This document shows, piece by piece, positions 1 through 7,696 of a stretch of DNA of 17,377 nucleotides (position 1 is its first letter; each line of letters begins with the position of its first letter). This DNA comes from a bacterium (GTDB lineage: Bacteria; SM23-31; JAUVVT01): contig JAUWXV010000053.1 of NCBI GenBank assembly GCA_030616165.1, positions 1-17,377 on the forward strand. The letters are read 5' to 3'. The notes under the pieces were generated by a model. It was not told where the DNA came from, made no database searches, and worked only from the letters and a program-made list of their open reading frames with translations. Made by a program: the position numbers and the translations under genes.

Positions 1-295
1 TCTGTCCGTTAACATATTTTTGAAAATTATACAAATATAAGAATTAAGGAACTTTTTTTATTTTCTCATTAAAAAAATGCTTAACTCCAGTCAAATTTTT
101 TTGTAAAAATTACAAAAAAGAACATATGTTATTTAACATGGAACTAGTTATAGCTAAAAATATTTGTAACAATTATTGATGTTAAAATTTATTAAATTCT
201 ATATAAAAAATCAGTTTTTTTTATTTTTAGTTAAATCAGCATTTTTTAGATTCTTTCTATAATTTTGTGTGAAGTATTTTTAAACCTTATTTTAC
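1..295. other. AT-rich intergenic region, no gene seen
   Basis: No credible reading frame was found here; this is the 3' flank of the leftward hexosaminidase gene. The only structure noticed is an A/T hairpin with arms 97-106 and 110-119 (TTTTTTGTAA / TTACAAAAAA) around a 3-base loop. It could be a weak bidirectional terminator, but it lies about 180 bases past the stop codon and has no GC in the stem apart from one G-C pair, so that role is not supported. Confidence 0.5.
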
Positions 296-2656
296 TTATT
301 GAATTTTTGGAATTTCTCTCTTTTTTACAACACTAAGTGCAATCAATATAATTGCATTGTTCTGAATAACCTTGTCACGATAACCTTTAAAATTCGTAGA
401 ACCTTTTAAATTAATTTCTTTCACTTTTTTTCCGAAGCGTTTGTTTACCCACTCAAATGCAAAGAAAGTTATTGGATTATCCTGCATCTGGGATGAACAA
501 TCAACAGCATCTGCACCATAACAATATGTATTTTGAGGCTGACCTGTTCTTCCTTCCCATCTTTTAGTATCATCAACTATGCCCACATTCCATTCAAGGA
601 TATTTACCCCATACCGTATTGGGATAGTTTCTATAAAATCATCCTCATAGATTACTTCATACCATCCCAAAAGGTCTGCGGTGTCGTCGAAATTATAGAT
701 ATAACGATATGCCTTTTCATTGGCTGCTGGTTTAGCACAGGCATGTAAAAAAATCAAACTGCTAATGTCTTCATCAATTTGAATTCCTTTGACCTCACTT
801 ACAAGAGGATTTTTCTCACCTCCCTCTGTTCCAATTACGACTGCACATTTGTCTTGTCTTAAAGATGGCTTTTCCAGATTAAACATCTTTTTCCCCACAC
901 TCACACTACCAATTTTTAAGGTGCTGAGGTCAGTACCGAACATTTCTTCCCCAGAGGATGCATTGAAGTAAGAAGCAATTTTCACAGGAACAACAGGGTC
1001 ACCCTCCTCGCTGGGAGGCTGCCTTCCACTAATGTTCATGCGCACTTTTGGCACCAAACTCTGAACGATTTCTAAAAGTTTTCTTTCTTCAAGAAGGTGT
1101 TTAGACCAGAGTAAGTTGGCACACCCAAGGAAATCATAGATGAGGTCTTTTCCAACATTAAACTCCGTTGTTGCTGCCCATGATGATGGCGCACCACCAA
1201 TCACACTGACCAGATTTGCCCGCCTATCCCATTCACTGATATTCGGTTTAAAATTCCCATATACTTGTTTGAAGCCAAACTGCTCCACCACAATATCATT
1301 TTTTTCATCGCCCCAAAACCAATTGAAGACCAAAATGTCCTTGGGAATTGATTCTTTGACTTGGGACGGCGATAATCCTCCGGGCACTTGGTATTTATAA
1401 CCTGTACGAGAAACTCTATCTCTTAACCCTTTGTTGCGAACACTTTCCAAAAGATGATCTCCCCACATAGCCACTTTAATCCCTTTTTTTGTTAAATAAT
1501 TATAAATTTTATTGACGTCCTGCACAAACAAATCGGAGTAGTCTTTTCCTTTGCATCGGGGACATACATCTATTGGCATTCGCCATTCATCATGACCGAT
1601 ATGTATCATTTTGGGGGTTATCACTTCGATGAATTCATCAAATACATCAAATAAAAGTTCATAGGATTTCGGGTTTGAAGGACAGTACGTATCGGGCCAT
1701 TCTGCGTTTTGAATTTCTGCTAACTCCCGATGGCGAGTCAGAAGATAGTATACATGAGTAAGTGAGGGTATCTCAGGGACTACTTCGATATAGTGCTGGT
1801 TGGCAAATCGCACCAGGTCTTTTACCTCTTGTTTTTCCAGAACACCTCCATCTGCTGCGTCGTGATGAGCAGAATCCTGGCTTTGGTCGCCTGGTCCTGC
1901 AGGTCGGTCACGCCGCGTGTAATTCAGGGCTTTTGCGAATTCTATCCATCCGGCGTTGAGTTCAGGATGTCGGTCAAATCTCATACAAGCGTTTACTTCA
2001 AGAATAATCTTGTTAAACTTATAAAGAGCCATAAAATCTCTCAAAAACCTTTTAAAAAATGGAATATTTTCGCACCCCGGAATATAAAGTCTTATCCCTC
2101 TGAATTGTGTATTTGGCCAATCCCGAACCTGTATGCAATTGATCTGAAGTCCTACATCCTTTTTAATCAACTGCCGCAGCGACTGCAGACCGTAAAAAGC
2201 CCCACGGACATCGCATCCTGCAATCACCACTATTTCTCTGTTGACCTTTAGGACATATCCTTCAGAACCTGGATTTTTGGATGTTACCTCCAGATTCTGC
2301 TGAGTACAATATTCCTTTATCAGGGGATTGTCAACTGAGCCCATTAAAATAATATGTTTATTAGAGGGCAACTTCGACACACGCTTTATACTGAGTGCAA
2401 GACCATATTTATCACTCAGTTCAGCAATAAGAAAACGTGCCAGAAACAAATCACTCTCCGATGCCTCTTCTGGAATTAAAATCATAGTCTTTTCATCTAA
2501 TTTAAAATGATTTTCTAAAACCTCCATTTCTTGAGGTAATGGGAATATCATTGGATGTTCACTGCCAATTGCCATCAAGCAATAACCAAAAAGAAACGAG
2601 CAGAAAACTATCGATATAACCACATTAGTTAATCGGTTAAAAAATTTACTTTTCAT
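296..2656 (-). CDS. Secreted glycoside hydrolase family 20 beta-N-acetylhexosaminidase-like protein
   Basis: Predicted to hydrolyse terminal beta-linked N-acetylhexosamine outside the cytoplasm. Residues 1-32 form an export signal or membrane anchor: basic start, then a hydrophobic run at about 12-30. Residues about 36-175 resemble the N-terminal GH20b alpha/beta domain. The TIM barrel follows at about 180-540. The adjacent Asp356-Glu357 in HIGHDEW is the GH20 substrate-assisted catalytic pair, and Asp400 lies in MWGD. A CPRC pair (365-368) follows the catalytic motif and may bind metal or form a disulfide. Residues about 550-786 are a C-terminal extension, probably beta-rich, of unknown role; the protein is therefore longer than many GH20 enzymes. 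ATG is preceded by AAGGAT at good spacing. It lies downstream of the sugar-phosphate operon in the same direction but 322 bases away, so co-transcription is uncertain. The family is clear; the exact substrate is not. Confidence 0.85.
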   Translation of the reverse strand: MKSKFFNRLTNVVISIVFCSFLFGYCLMAIGSEHPMIFPLPQEMEVLENHFKLDEKTMILIPEEASESDLFLARFLIAELSDKYGLALSIKRVSKLPSNKHIILMGSVDNPLIKEYCTQQNLEVTSKNPGSEGYVLKVNREIVVIAGCDVRGAFYGLQSLRQLIKKDVGLQINCIQVRDWPNTQFRGIRLYIPGCENIPFFKRFLRDFMALYKFNKIILEVNACMRFDRHPELNAGWIEFAKALNYTRRDRPAGPGDQSQDSAHHDAADGGVLEKQEVKDLVRFANQHYIEVVPEIPSLTHVYYLLTRHRELAEIQNAEWPDTYCPSNPKSYELLFDVFDEFIEVITPKMIHIGHDEWRMPIDVCPRCKGKDYSDLFVQDVNKIYNYLTKKGIKVAMWGDHLLESVRNKGLRDRVSRTGYKYQVPGGLSPSQVKESIPKDILVFNWFWGDEKNDIVVEQFGFKQVYGNFKPNISEWDRRANLVSVIGGAPSSWAATTEFNVGKDLIYDFLGCANLLWSKHLLEERKLLEIVQSLVPKVRMNISGRQPPSEEGDPVVPVKIASYFNASSGEEMFGTDLSTLKIGSVSVGKKMFNLEKPSLRQDKCAVVIGTEGGEKNPLVSEVKGIQIDEDISSLIFLHACAKPAANEKAYRYIYNFDDTADLLGWYEVIYEDDFIETIPIRYGVNILEWNVGIVDDTKRWEGRTGQPQNTYCYGADAVDCSSQMQDNPITFFAFEWVNKRFGKKVKEINLKGSTNFKGYRDKVIQNNAIILIALSVVKKREIPKIQ

Positions 2657-2978
2657 TTCATTTATCCTTATAAAATATATAGAAACTAAAGTTAATTCGA
2701 ATTTGAATCATATCATTCAGCCAATTTTAAAAAAAGTCATATTTTTAAAAACTGATAAAAATAGCATCATACTTTTCAATTAGTTAGGGCATTTCACAAA
2801 AGTCCATGTTTTAGGATTATTAAAGGAAACTGCTTAGATCGTATCACGTCGATAAGCCTCAGCGAACTGCGTGCAATTGCTAAGATTATACATTATCTTC
2901 AGCACAAAACTCAAATTTAATAAAATTCTCTTTTTATCTGAATTGTTCAAATTAACTCATGTCGTGTAAAGTGTGTAT
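2657..2978. other. Intergenic gap with a small GC-richer patch
   Basis: No gene is supported. A perfect 10-base palindrome, AATTCGAATT (2694-2703), lies about 40 bases upstream of the hexosaminidase start. Its central CG is reminiscent of LacI-family operators, but no second copy was found near other starts here. The stretch at about 2830-2885 is richer in GC than its surroundings and has a short open frame on the + strand with no start codon or ribosome binding site. It may be a decayed gene fragment. No convincing terminator hairpin was seen. Confidence 0.4.
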
Positions 2979-4172
2979 TTACCCAAATTTTTTTACAAAG
3001 TCATCATACATATTATTTGGAATTAATAAACCCTTATACTTAGGATGTGGAATATGTGTGTCATTATATTCTTTTTTTAATTTTAACCAGCATTCTCCCA
3101 CTTCTGCAATCAATTTCGCTAAACTATCCGGTTTAGGTTCCGGAGAAACCTGAATTATGCTACTACTATTCACTGTGTTGCGCAGCCAATCGTAGACATT
3201 ACCGTACAATTCGGGATGAGGTGAAAGTATTGCGTCTGGTTCTTCATACCGTGCAGTCAGGTCTTTTTCTATATTCTCTTCTGTCGGCATCCTGTGTTCA
3301 TTTTTATATAAAGCATTAAAATGGACAGTCCATCTTGGAAACTTAATGTTTGAGTACGCCATGATATCATAATCAGCCGGCTTTTTATCCTTTCCGGATA
3401 CAACAACATGACCAGTGTCCATGTGGGCTATAACAGGTTTATTAGAATTTGCCTGTAAAATCGTCAGAAATCTTTTCATCTGTTCTATTGTACATGGTTC
3501 CATACCTGGCTGATACATTAGTTCAGATGATGAGGAAACTGTCTCCGATGAGTCCTGGAGCATAATTGCTAATTCTAAATTTTTAGCCTCGGAACCAGTT
3601 ATTTCTGTCGCCGGGTCAAGACCGGCAAGGTCCAAATCTTCTTTATAGATTAATGAAGCAAACTGACGCAATGTAATACTTTCAAATTGTTCCGGATGAA
3701 TCGTAGCAACTCTGTGTCCGTTAATCTTTGATATCCCAAGATATTCAGCAATCTTTAAAAAATTAAGGAAAAGCTGCCAATTTTTAGATTTATTTGATTC
3801 TGATCCATCAAAATACCCTCCACTTATCTGCATAACACTGTAAAAGTCAGCACCAGTCCCAATTGATAAATTTTTTATTCCCAAATTTTCCGAAAGAGAA
3901 AGAATCCTATCCGCAAGTTTATTAACCGGGTCTGGATTTTTATGGCAGTTTAAAACGGGCACTATTCCGAAAACATCCTCTGAAATTTCCGCCATTACAA
4001 GTTCATTCCGCTGATGAATAATATACAAATACTCTTCGAGATTATGAAGATTTAACAATGTATAATGATATGTATTGGGAGTGTATAAGATAATTGCAGG
4101 TTGATGTTTTTCTCTGGTATGGTCTATATGGAATTTTTCAAGTGTGTCGAAATCAAGTTCGAATACAGCCAT
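2979..4172 (-). CDS. Xylose-isomerase-like TIM-barrel protein, predicted sugar or sugar-phosphate isomerase/epimerase
   Basis: A 397-residue soluble protein without a signal peptide. I did not recognise a named enzyme. The layout of acidic and histidine motifs resembles metal-dependent sugar isomerases of the xylose-isomerase-like TIM-barrel superfamily: MEP with Glu225, MDTGH with Asp252 and His255, and VHFN with His284. This spacing is close to that of the metal ligands in L-rhamnose isomerases. The predicted role is aldose/ketose isomerisation or epimerisation, probably Mn- or Mg-dependent. It is the last gene of a three-gene operon, 6 bases after the SorE-like gene. No strong Shine-Dalgarno precedes the ATG, so translation is probably coupled to the upstream gene. 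The tight linkage says it acts in the same pathway as the reductase and the aldolase/dehydrogenase. The superfamily call is fairly safe; the substrate is unknown. Confidence 0.65.
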   Translation of the reverse strand: MAVFELDFDTLEKFHIDHTREKHQPAIILYTPNTYHYTLLNLHNLEEYLYIIHQRNELVMAEISEDVFGIVPVLNCHKNPDPVNKLADRILSLSENLGIKNLSIGTGADFYSVMQISGGYFDGSESNKSKNWQLFLNFLKIAEYLGISKINGHRVATIHPEQFESITLRQFASLIYKEDLDLAGLDPATEITGSEAKNLELAIMLQDSSETVSSSSELMYQPGMEPCTIEQMKRFLTILQANSNKPVIAHMDTGHVVVSGKDKKPADYDIMAYSNIKFPRWTVHFNALYKNEHRMPTEENIEKDLTARYEEPDAILSPHPELYGNVYDWLRNTVNSSSIIQVSPEPKPDSLAKLIAEVGECWLKLKKEYNDTHIPHPKYKGLLIPNNMYDDFVKKFG

Positions 4173-4178
4173 TGTTTT

Positions 4179-5474
4179 TTATAATGTTAATTGCGGAGCA
4201 TTTTTCATTAAATATTGCTCTGCTCCAGTACACCACAGATTATTATTGTCTTTTATTATTGACGCCAATCCTGTATATAACTCCTTTAAAGAATTTTCTT
4301 CTTTGCTTAATCTCTCAAAATCGGAAATAGCAGTCAAAGGCATTCTAATATGCGTGTAAAGTAATTTTTTTCCCCCACCAATATCCGGCAGATTCATAAT
4401 TGTTTCTACGCCTGCATCCAAGCCTCCCACATGGCTTATCATGAATGATGGATCAATGGTACCATCTGACATTAATATTAATATTTCTTTCATATCTTCA
4501 GTATTGCCCCCACTTGTCCCCACTATCTTATGATAATTATAGTGTACATCGTAAAAATTTAAATCTGCAGAAAACTTTGAATCAGGAGGACCGGCAAAGA
4601 AATTTAGTGTTCCCTCAAATCCGAGTAATTGCTGTCCCTGCTCCACAACTGATTTGATAGGTGCAAATACAAAAACGTCATTCATCATTTTCCCATTTGT
4701 TAATTCACAAACACATTCAATAATATCTTCTTTATCCGGATTAATGTAAACCAATCTCACTCCATTTGATTGTGCATATTCTTCTGAAAGAAAAGATTTT
4801 GCCCTTATTAATCTTTCATCGTCAATATCTGTAACAACAAGTAAATTCGGTTTTCTTGGTCCATTGATAAAATAACTGATTGCACCAAGTCCCATTGGAC
4901 CTGCTCCTCCCAGTAAGGCAGTGTTCCCACTTTCAATAATTCCATTGATATGTTTATAGCATCCGATTTTTAAATGATACTGTGCATGTGCAGCCCCAAT
5001 AATACAGGACATTGGTTCAGCCAGCGAAGCTTTATAATAAGCATCACCCGAATAATCCAATAAACAATCCATAACTAATACATCTTTTGGCAAAATCACT
5101 TTTGTTGCATTTCCCCCAATATATTGATATGAATAGCCTGGTGCACTCAAGATTCCCACTGGACCATCTTCATAATTAATCGCCGGCTGTATCGTACATT
5201 TTTGTCCTACTTGCCATCTATCTTTATACTCTTCTCCTATTTCAAGAATTACCCCGCTGAATTCGTGACCAATTATTGTTGGCTCTTTGGAAATATTTTC
5301 AGGAATTCGCTTATGTCTTGCACCCTGTTTTGCCGCCTTGTACGAGGACAAACAAACACTATTAGTAATAATATCAATCAGTATTTCATCAGGCTTCAAA
5401 TCTGGCAGTTCAAATTTTTCCAATCGTAAATCATTTTCTCCATATATTCTTATGGCATAGGTTTCTGTTCCCAT
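4179..5474 (-). CDS. sorE: SorE-like L-sorbose-1-phosphate reductase family zinc alcohol dehydrogenase
   Basis: A medium-chain, zinc-dependent NAD(P)H dehydrogenase of 431 residues. SorE reduces L-sorbose 1-phosphate to D-glucitol 6-phosphate. Several stretches match what I recall of enterobacterial SorE closely: CLSSYK (41-46), APGYSYQYIGG (111-121), NFFAGPPDSKF (291-301), FYDVHY (307-312) and GTSGGNTEDM (319-328). Likely catalytic zinc ligands are Cys41, His70-Glu71 and Glu153. The Rossmann motif GGAGPMGLG is at 189-197. The four-cysteine structural-zinc lobe of classical alcohol dehydrogenases is absent. ATG is preceded by AGGAAGGA, which begins right after the stop of the upstream gene (12-base gap). 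The upstream gene carries a SrlD-like domain, the expected next step (glucitol 6-phosphate to fructose 6-phosphate), which supports the call. No sorbose transporter or PTS gene is present, so the natural substrate may be another ketose phosphate. Confidence 0.75.
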   Translation of the reverse strand: MGTETYAIRIYGENDLRLEKFELPDLKPDEILIDIITNSVCLSSYKAAKQGARHKRIPENISKEPTIIGHEFSGVILEIGEEYKDRWQVGQKCTIQPAINYEDGPVGILSAPGYSYQYIGGNATKVILPKDVLVMDCLLDYSGDAYYKASLAEPMSCIIGAAHAQYHLKIGCYKHINGIIESGNTALLGGAGPMGLGAISYFINGPRKPNLLVVTDIDDERLIRAKSFLSEEYAQSNGVRLVYINPDKEDIIECVCELTNGKMMNDVFVFAPIKSVVEQGQQLLGFEGTLNFFAGPPDSKFSADLNFYDVHYNYHKIVGTSGGNTEDMKEILILMSDGTIDPSFMISHVGGLDAGVETIMNLPDIGGGKKLLYTHIRMPLTAISDFERLSKEENSLKELYTGLASIIKDNNNLWCTGAEQYLMKNAPQLTL

Positions 5475-5486
5475 TGTTAATCCTTC

Positions 5487-7517
5487 CTATTTAAGCATAA
5501 CTTGACCACCTGTTACTGGAATAGCCTGGCCCGTTTCATATTGCTGTTCAATGGCATATATTACCGCTTTGTTTATATCATTTAAACTAACACCTTTCCC
5601 CATTGGGCATTTTGATTTATAATACTTTTTCACATTTTCAATATTTTTTGCACCCGGAACCTTTCCTGCTTTAAAATATTGAACGAATAATCCTTTTCTA
5701 TGGTTTGACCACAAAGGTCCCTCGAAGTAATTTCCCGGACAAATCGCATTAACCTTGATTCCATGTTTTATAAACTCATAAGCAAAACTCTGTATAAGCC
5801 CTATACCCCCAAATTTACTGCCAGCATATAATGCATTTGCCGGACTTCCCTGCAGACCAGATTTTGAACTGATTAAAATGATGTCAGATTTATAATCACG
5901 ATTAAATGTACTTTGCCTTTTCATGATACTCACACTTTCCCTTACGACTTTGAAAAATGCCTGATAATTTACACGTGTCATCATATCCAACTGCTCGTCC
6001 GTCAAACTCTCTGTTATCCCAGAAATTAAAATACCAGCATTACTTACCAGAATGTCAATACCGCCGTATAATCTGATAGTCTTATCAATCATTTTTTTTA
6101 TTTCACCTGTGTTCGTTACATCGACCTTGATGGCAAATGCACTTCCTGAGCCATACTGTTCATTGAGGCTTTCAGCAACATTCTCCGCAGTTTTTAAATT
6201 TATATCTGCTACAATCACATAGGCACCTTCTTTTGCCAGACCTCTCGCTATACCTTCACCTATACCCTGTCCAGCTCCAGTTACAATTGCCACTCGATTC
6301 CGGATTCTGCCATTTGAAGATTCGCTAATTACTTTTCTTCTGTAACTTTCAACTTCCCATTTTTCTATGAAATCCGCCTTCGACTTCGTCATAAAGCGCG
6401 GACCACCAAAGACAGCGGTGTTTTCAGCAACTTTTATAAAATTTCTATATATAGCCAAAGCAATTTCCGCCTCTTTAAAACTATCCCCGATTGCCAGCAT
6501 ACCTGTTCCGTGAATAAAAACAATCTTCGGATCAACTTTATTAGTTCTTCTATATTGTGAAAGCCCTGCTTGAACTTTTTTTGCCAGAACATCACTAATG
6601 TCATTTTTTGCATAGGGATTAATCCACATGGATTTTTCTTTACAGTAAACCATATGGTCTGGTGAAAACGTCCCTTTCGTAACAATCTCTCTGCCATTTG
6701 CACTATAAATTACTTTTCGCACCTCTTTAGAATCATCAAAAATAATAATCTTTCTTATATCTGTACTTAAAAGCCCACGCAGCGTGGGGGATACGACATG
6801 TAATATAGAAGATATTTCTTTTTTTGATAATTTTTTATTCTCACCACGTACAAACACAGATTGAACACGATTCGAGTTTCTCTTAATATAATTATTTACT
6901 TTTGTCACTATATTTTTAGTATTAATGAGAATATCTTCAACTGTATCACCAGAGACAAATAATCCATGATTCTGGAGTAAAATTATTTTTGGAACCTTAC
7001 CTTGTTGTCTTTTTTTATAGTTTCGTAATTTTTTCTCTAAAACTTTCGTAAGGGTATAACCAGGATCAGTATAGTCAATCCATAGGTAATCGTTCCCAAA
7101 TAATTTATCAGCAATTTTTTCCCCATTTTTTCCGCACGTTAGCCCATTAACGAGATTAGGGTGGGTGTGAACTACAAATTTGTAATCTATAATCTCATGC
7201 AATCCAGTTTCCACAGAAGCTCTTGGACCACACGAGTTTGGCTTAAAATACAATCTTGCATCGAGTAAATCCTGTTTTACCTGCTCCTCTCTTTTAAACG
7301 GAGCGGGGTCATACTTTTTTTCTAATATTTTTCTTATTTTTTTTCTATCAATTGCAATAAATTCTTCCTTTTTAATCGCTGCTAAAGTCGTTCCACTCGG
7401 CTTAATATACAATATGTCACCACTTTTAACAGAAGTATTACCTCCACCTGCTAAAATAAAATCCGGATTCTTCCCAAAAAAATGGGATATTTTAAGCAAT
7501 TGATCTAAATCAGACAT
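5487..7517 (-). CDS. Bifunctional class II aldolase/adducin-family protein fused to SrlD-like short-chain dehydrogenase
   Basis: A 676-residue two-domain enzyme. The N-terminal aldolase domain (about 1-215) has GGGNTSVK (24-31), catalytic-type Glu103 and probable zinc ligands His117, His119 and His184 (HTHP and NHG). A connecting region runs to about 400. The C-terminal SDR domain (405-676) has the NAD motif TGAGQGIG (413-420), NAG (493-495), and catalytic Ser551, Tyr564 and Lys568. Its SKSG, KFGGIGL and TGGQVM motifs match my memory of sorbitol-6-phosphate 2-dehydrogenase (SrlD). The overall architecture and length match the YuxG/RhaEW group, in which a ketose-1-phosphate aldolase is joined to an aldehyde or alcohol dehydrogenase. 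It is first in the operon; the start has only a weak GAG ribosome binding site. Two readings remain: rhamnulose/fuculose-type aldolase plus lactaldehyde oxidation, or a hexitol-phosphate dehydrogenase with an aldolase partner. The neighbouring SorE-like gene favours the second. Confidence 0.8.
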   Translation of the reverse strand: MSDLDQLLKISHFFGKNPDFILAGGGNTSVKSGDILYIKPSGTTLAAIKKEEFIAIDRKKIRKILEKKYDPAPFKREEQVKQDLLDARLYFKPNSCGPRASVETGLHEIIDYKFVVHTHPNLVNGLTCGKNGEKIADKLFGNDYLWIDYTDPGYTLTKVLEKKLRNYKKRQQGKVPKIILLQNHGLFVSGDTVEDILINTKNIVTKVNNYIKRNSNRVQSVFVRGENKKLSKKEISSILHVVSPTLRGLLSTDIRKIIIFDDSKEVRKVIYSANGREIVTKGTFSPDHMVYCKEKSMWINPYAKNDISDVLAKKVQAGLSQYRRTNKVDPKIVFIHGTGMLAIGDSFKEAEIALAIYRNFIKVAENTAVFGGPRFMTKSKADFIEKWEVESYRRKVISESSNGRIRNRVAIVTGAGQGIGEGIARGLAKEGAYVIVADINLKTAENVAESLNEQYGSGSAFAIKVDVTNTGEIKKMIDKTIRLYGGIDILVSNAGILISGITESLTDEQLDMMTRVNYQAFFKVVRESVSIMKRQSTFNRDYKSDIILISSKSGLQGSPANALYAGSKFGGIGLIQSFAYEFIKHGIKVNAICPGNYFEGPLWSNHRKGLFVQYFKAGKVPGAKNIENVKKYYKSKCPMGKGVSLNDINKAVIYAIEQQYETGQAIPVTGGQVMLK

Positions 7518-7553
7518 TTTATCTCAAATAATTTTACATACCCCTAAATTTTA

Positions 7554-7582
7554 AATATAGTTATTAAATATAAAATATTCAA
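7554..7582 (-). promoter_or_regulatory. Predicted sigma-70-type promoter for the sugar-phosphate operon
   Basis: On the minus strand TTGAAT (7577-7582) is separated by 17 bases from TATATT (7554-7559). Transcription would start near 7547, about 30 bases upstream of the aldolase/dehydrogenase ATG. It lies after the terminator of the preceding gene, where an operon promoter is expected. In AT-rich DNA such matches also occur by chance. Confidence 0.4.
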
Positions 7583-7627
7583 ATCAAAAGTTACTTATAT
7601 CGGGAAATCTTATAAAACTTAGATAGT

Positions 7628-7660
7628 AAAAAAAGGCAAGGACTAATCACAATCCTTGCC
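7628..7660 (-). terminator. Rho-independent terminator of the inositol-phosphate synthase gene
   Basis: A perfect 8-bp stem, GGCAAGGA (7635-7642) with TCCTTGCC (7653-7660), encloses a 10-base loop. On the minus strand it is followed directly by seven U residues (7628-7634). It sits about 37 bases after the synthase stop codon and reads only leftward, since no T-run follows on the other strand. It separates the synthase from the downstream operon. Confidence 0.9.
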
Positions 7661-7696
7661 CTTAGAATAGAATCCTTCTAAATCTACCTGAAAATA

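Noticed and set aside
533-2510. Several + strand open frames opposite the hexosaminidase gene
   Set aside because: All lie antisense to a clearly coding gene, lack ribosome sites and show no family motifs. They are frame shadows.
2830-2925. Short + strand frame (LDRITSISLSELRAIAK...) in the gap before the hexosaminidase
   Set aside because: It looks protein-like and is GC-richer than its surroundings, but it has no start codon or ribosome site and is only about 28 codons long. It may be a gene relic, but it is not enough to annotate.
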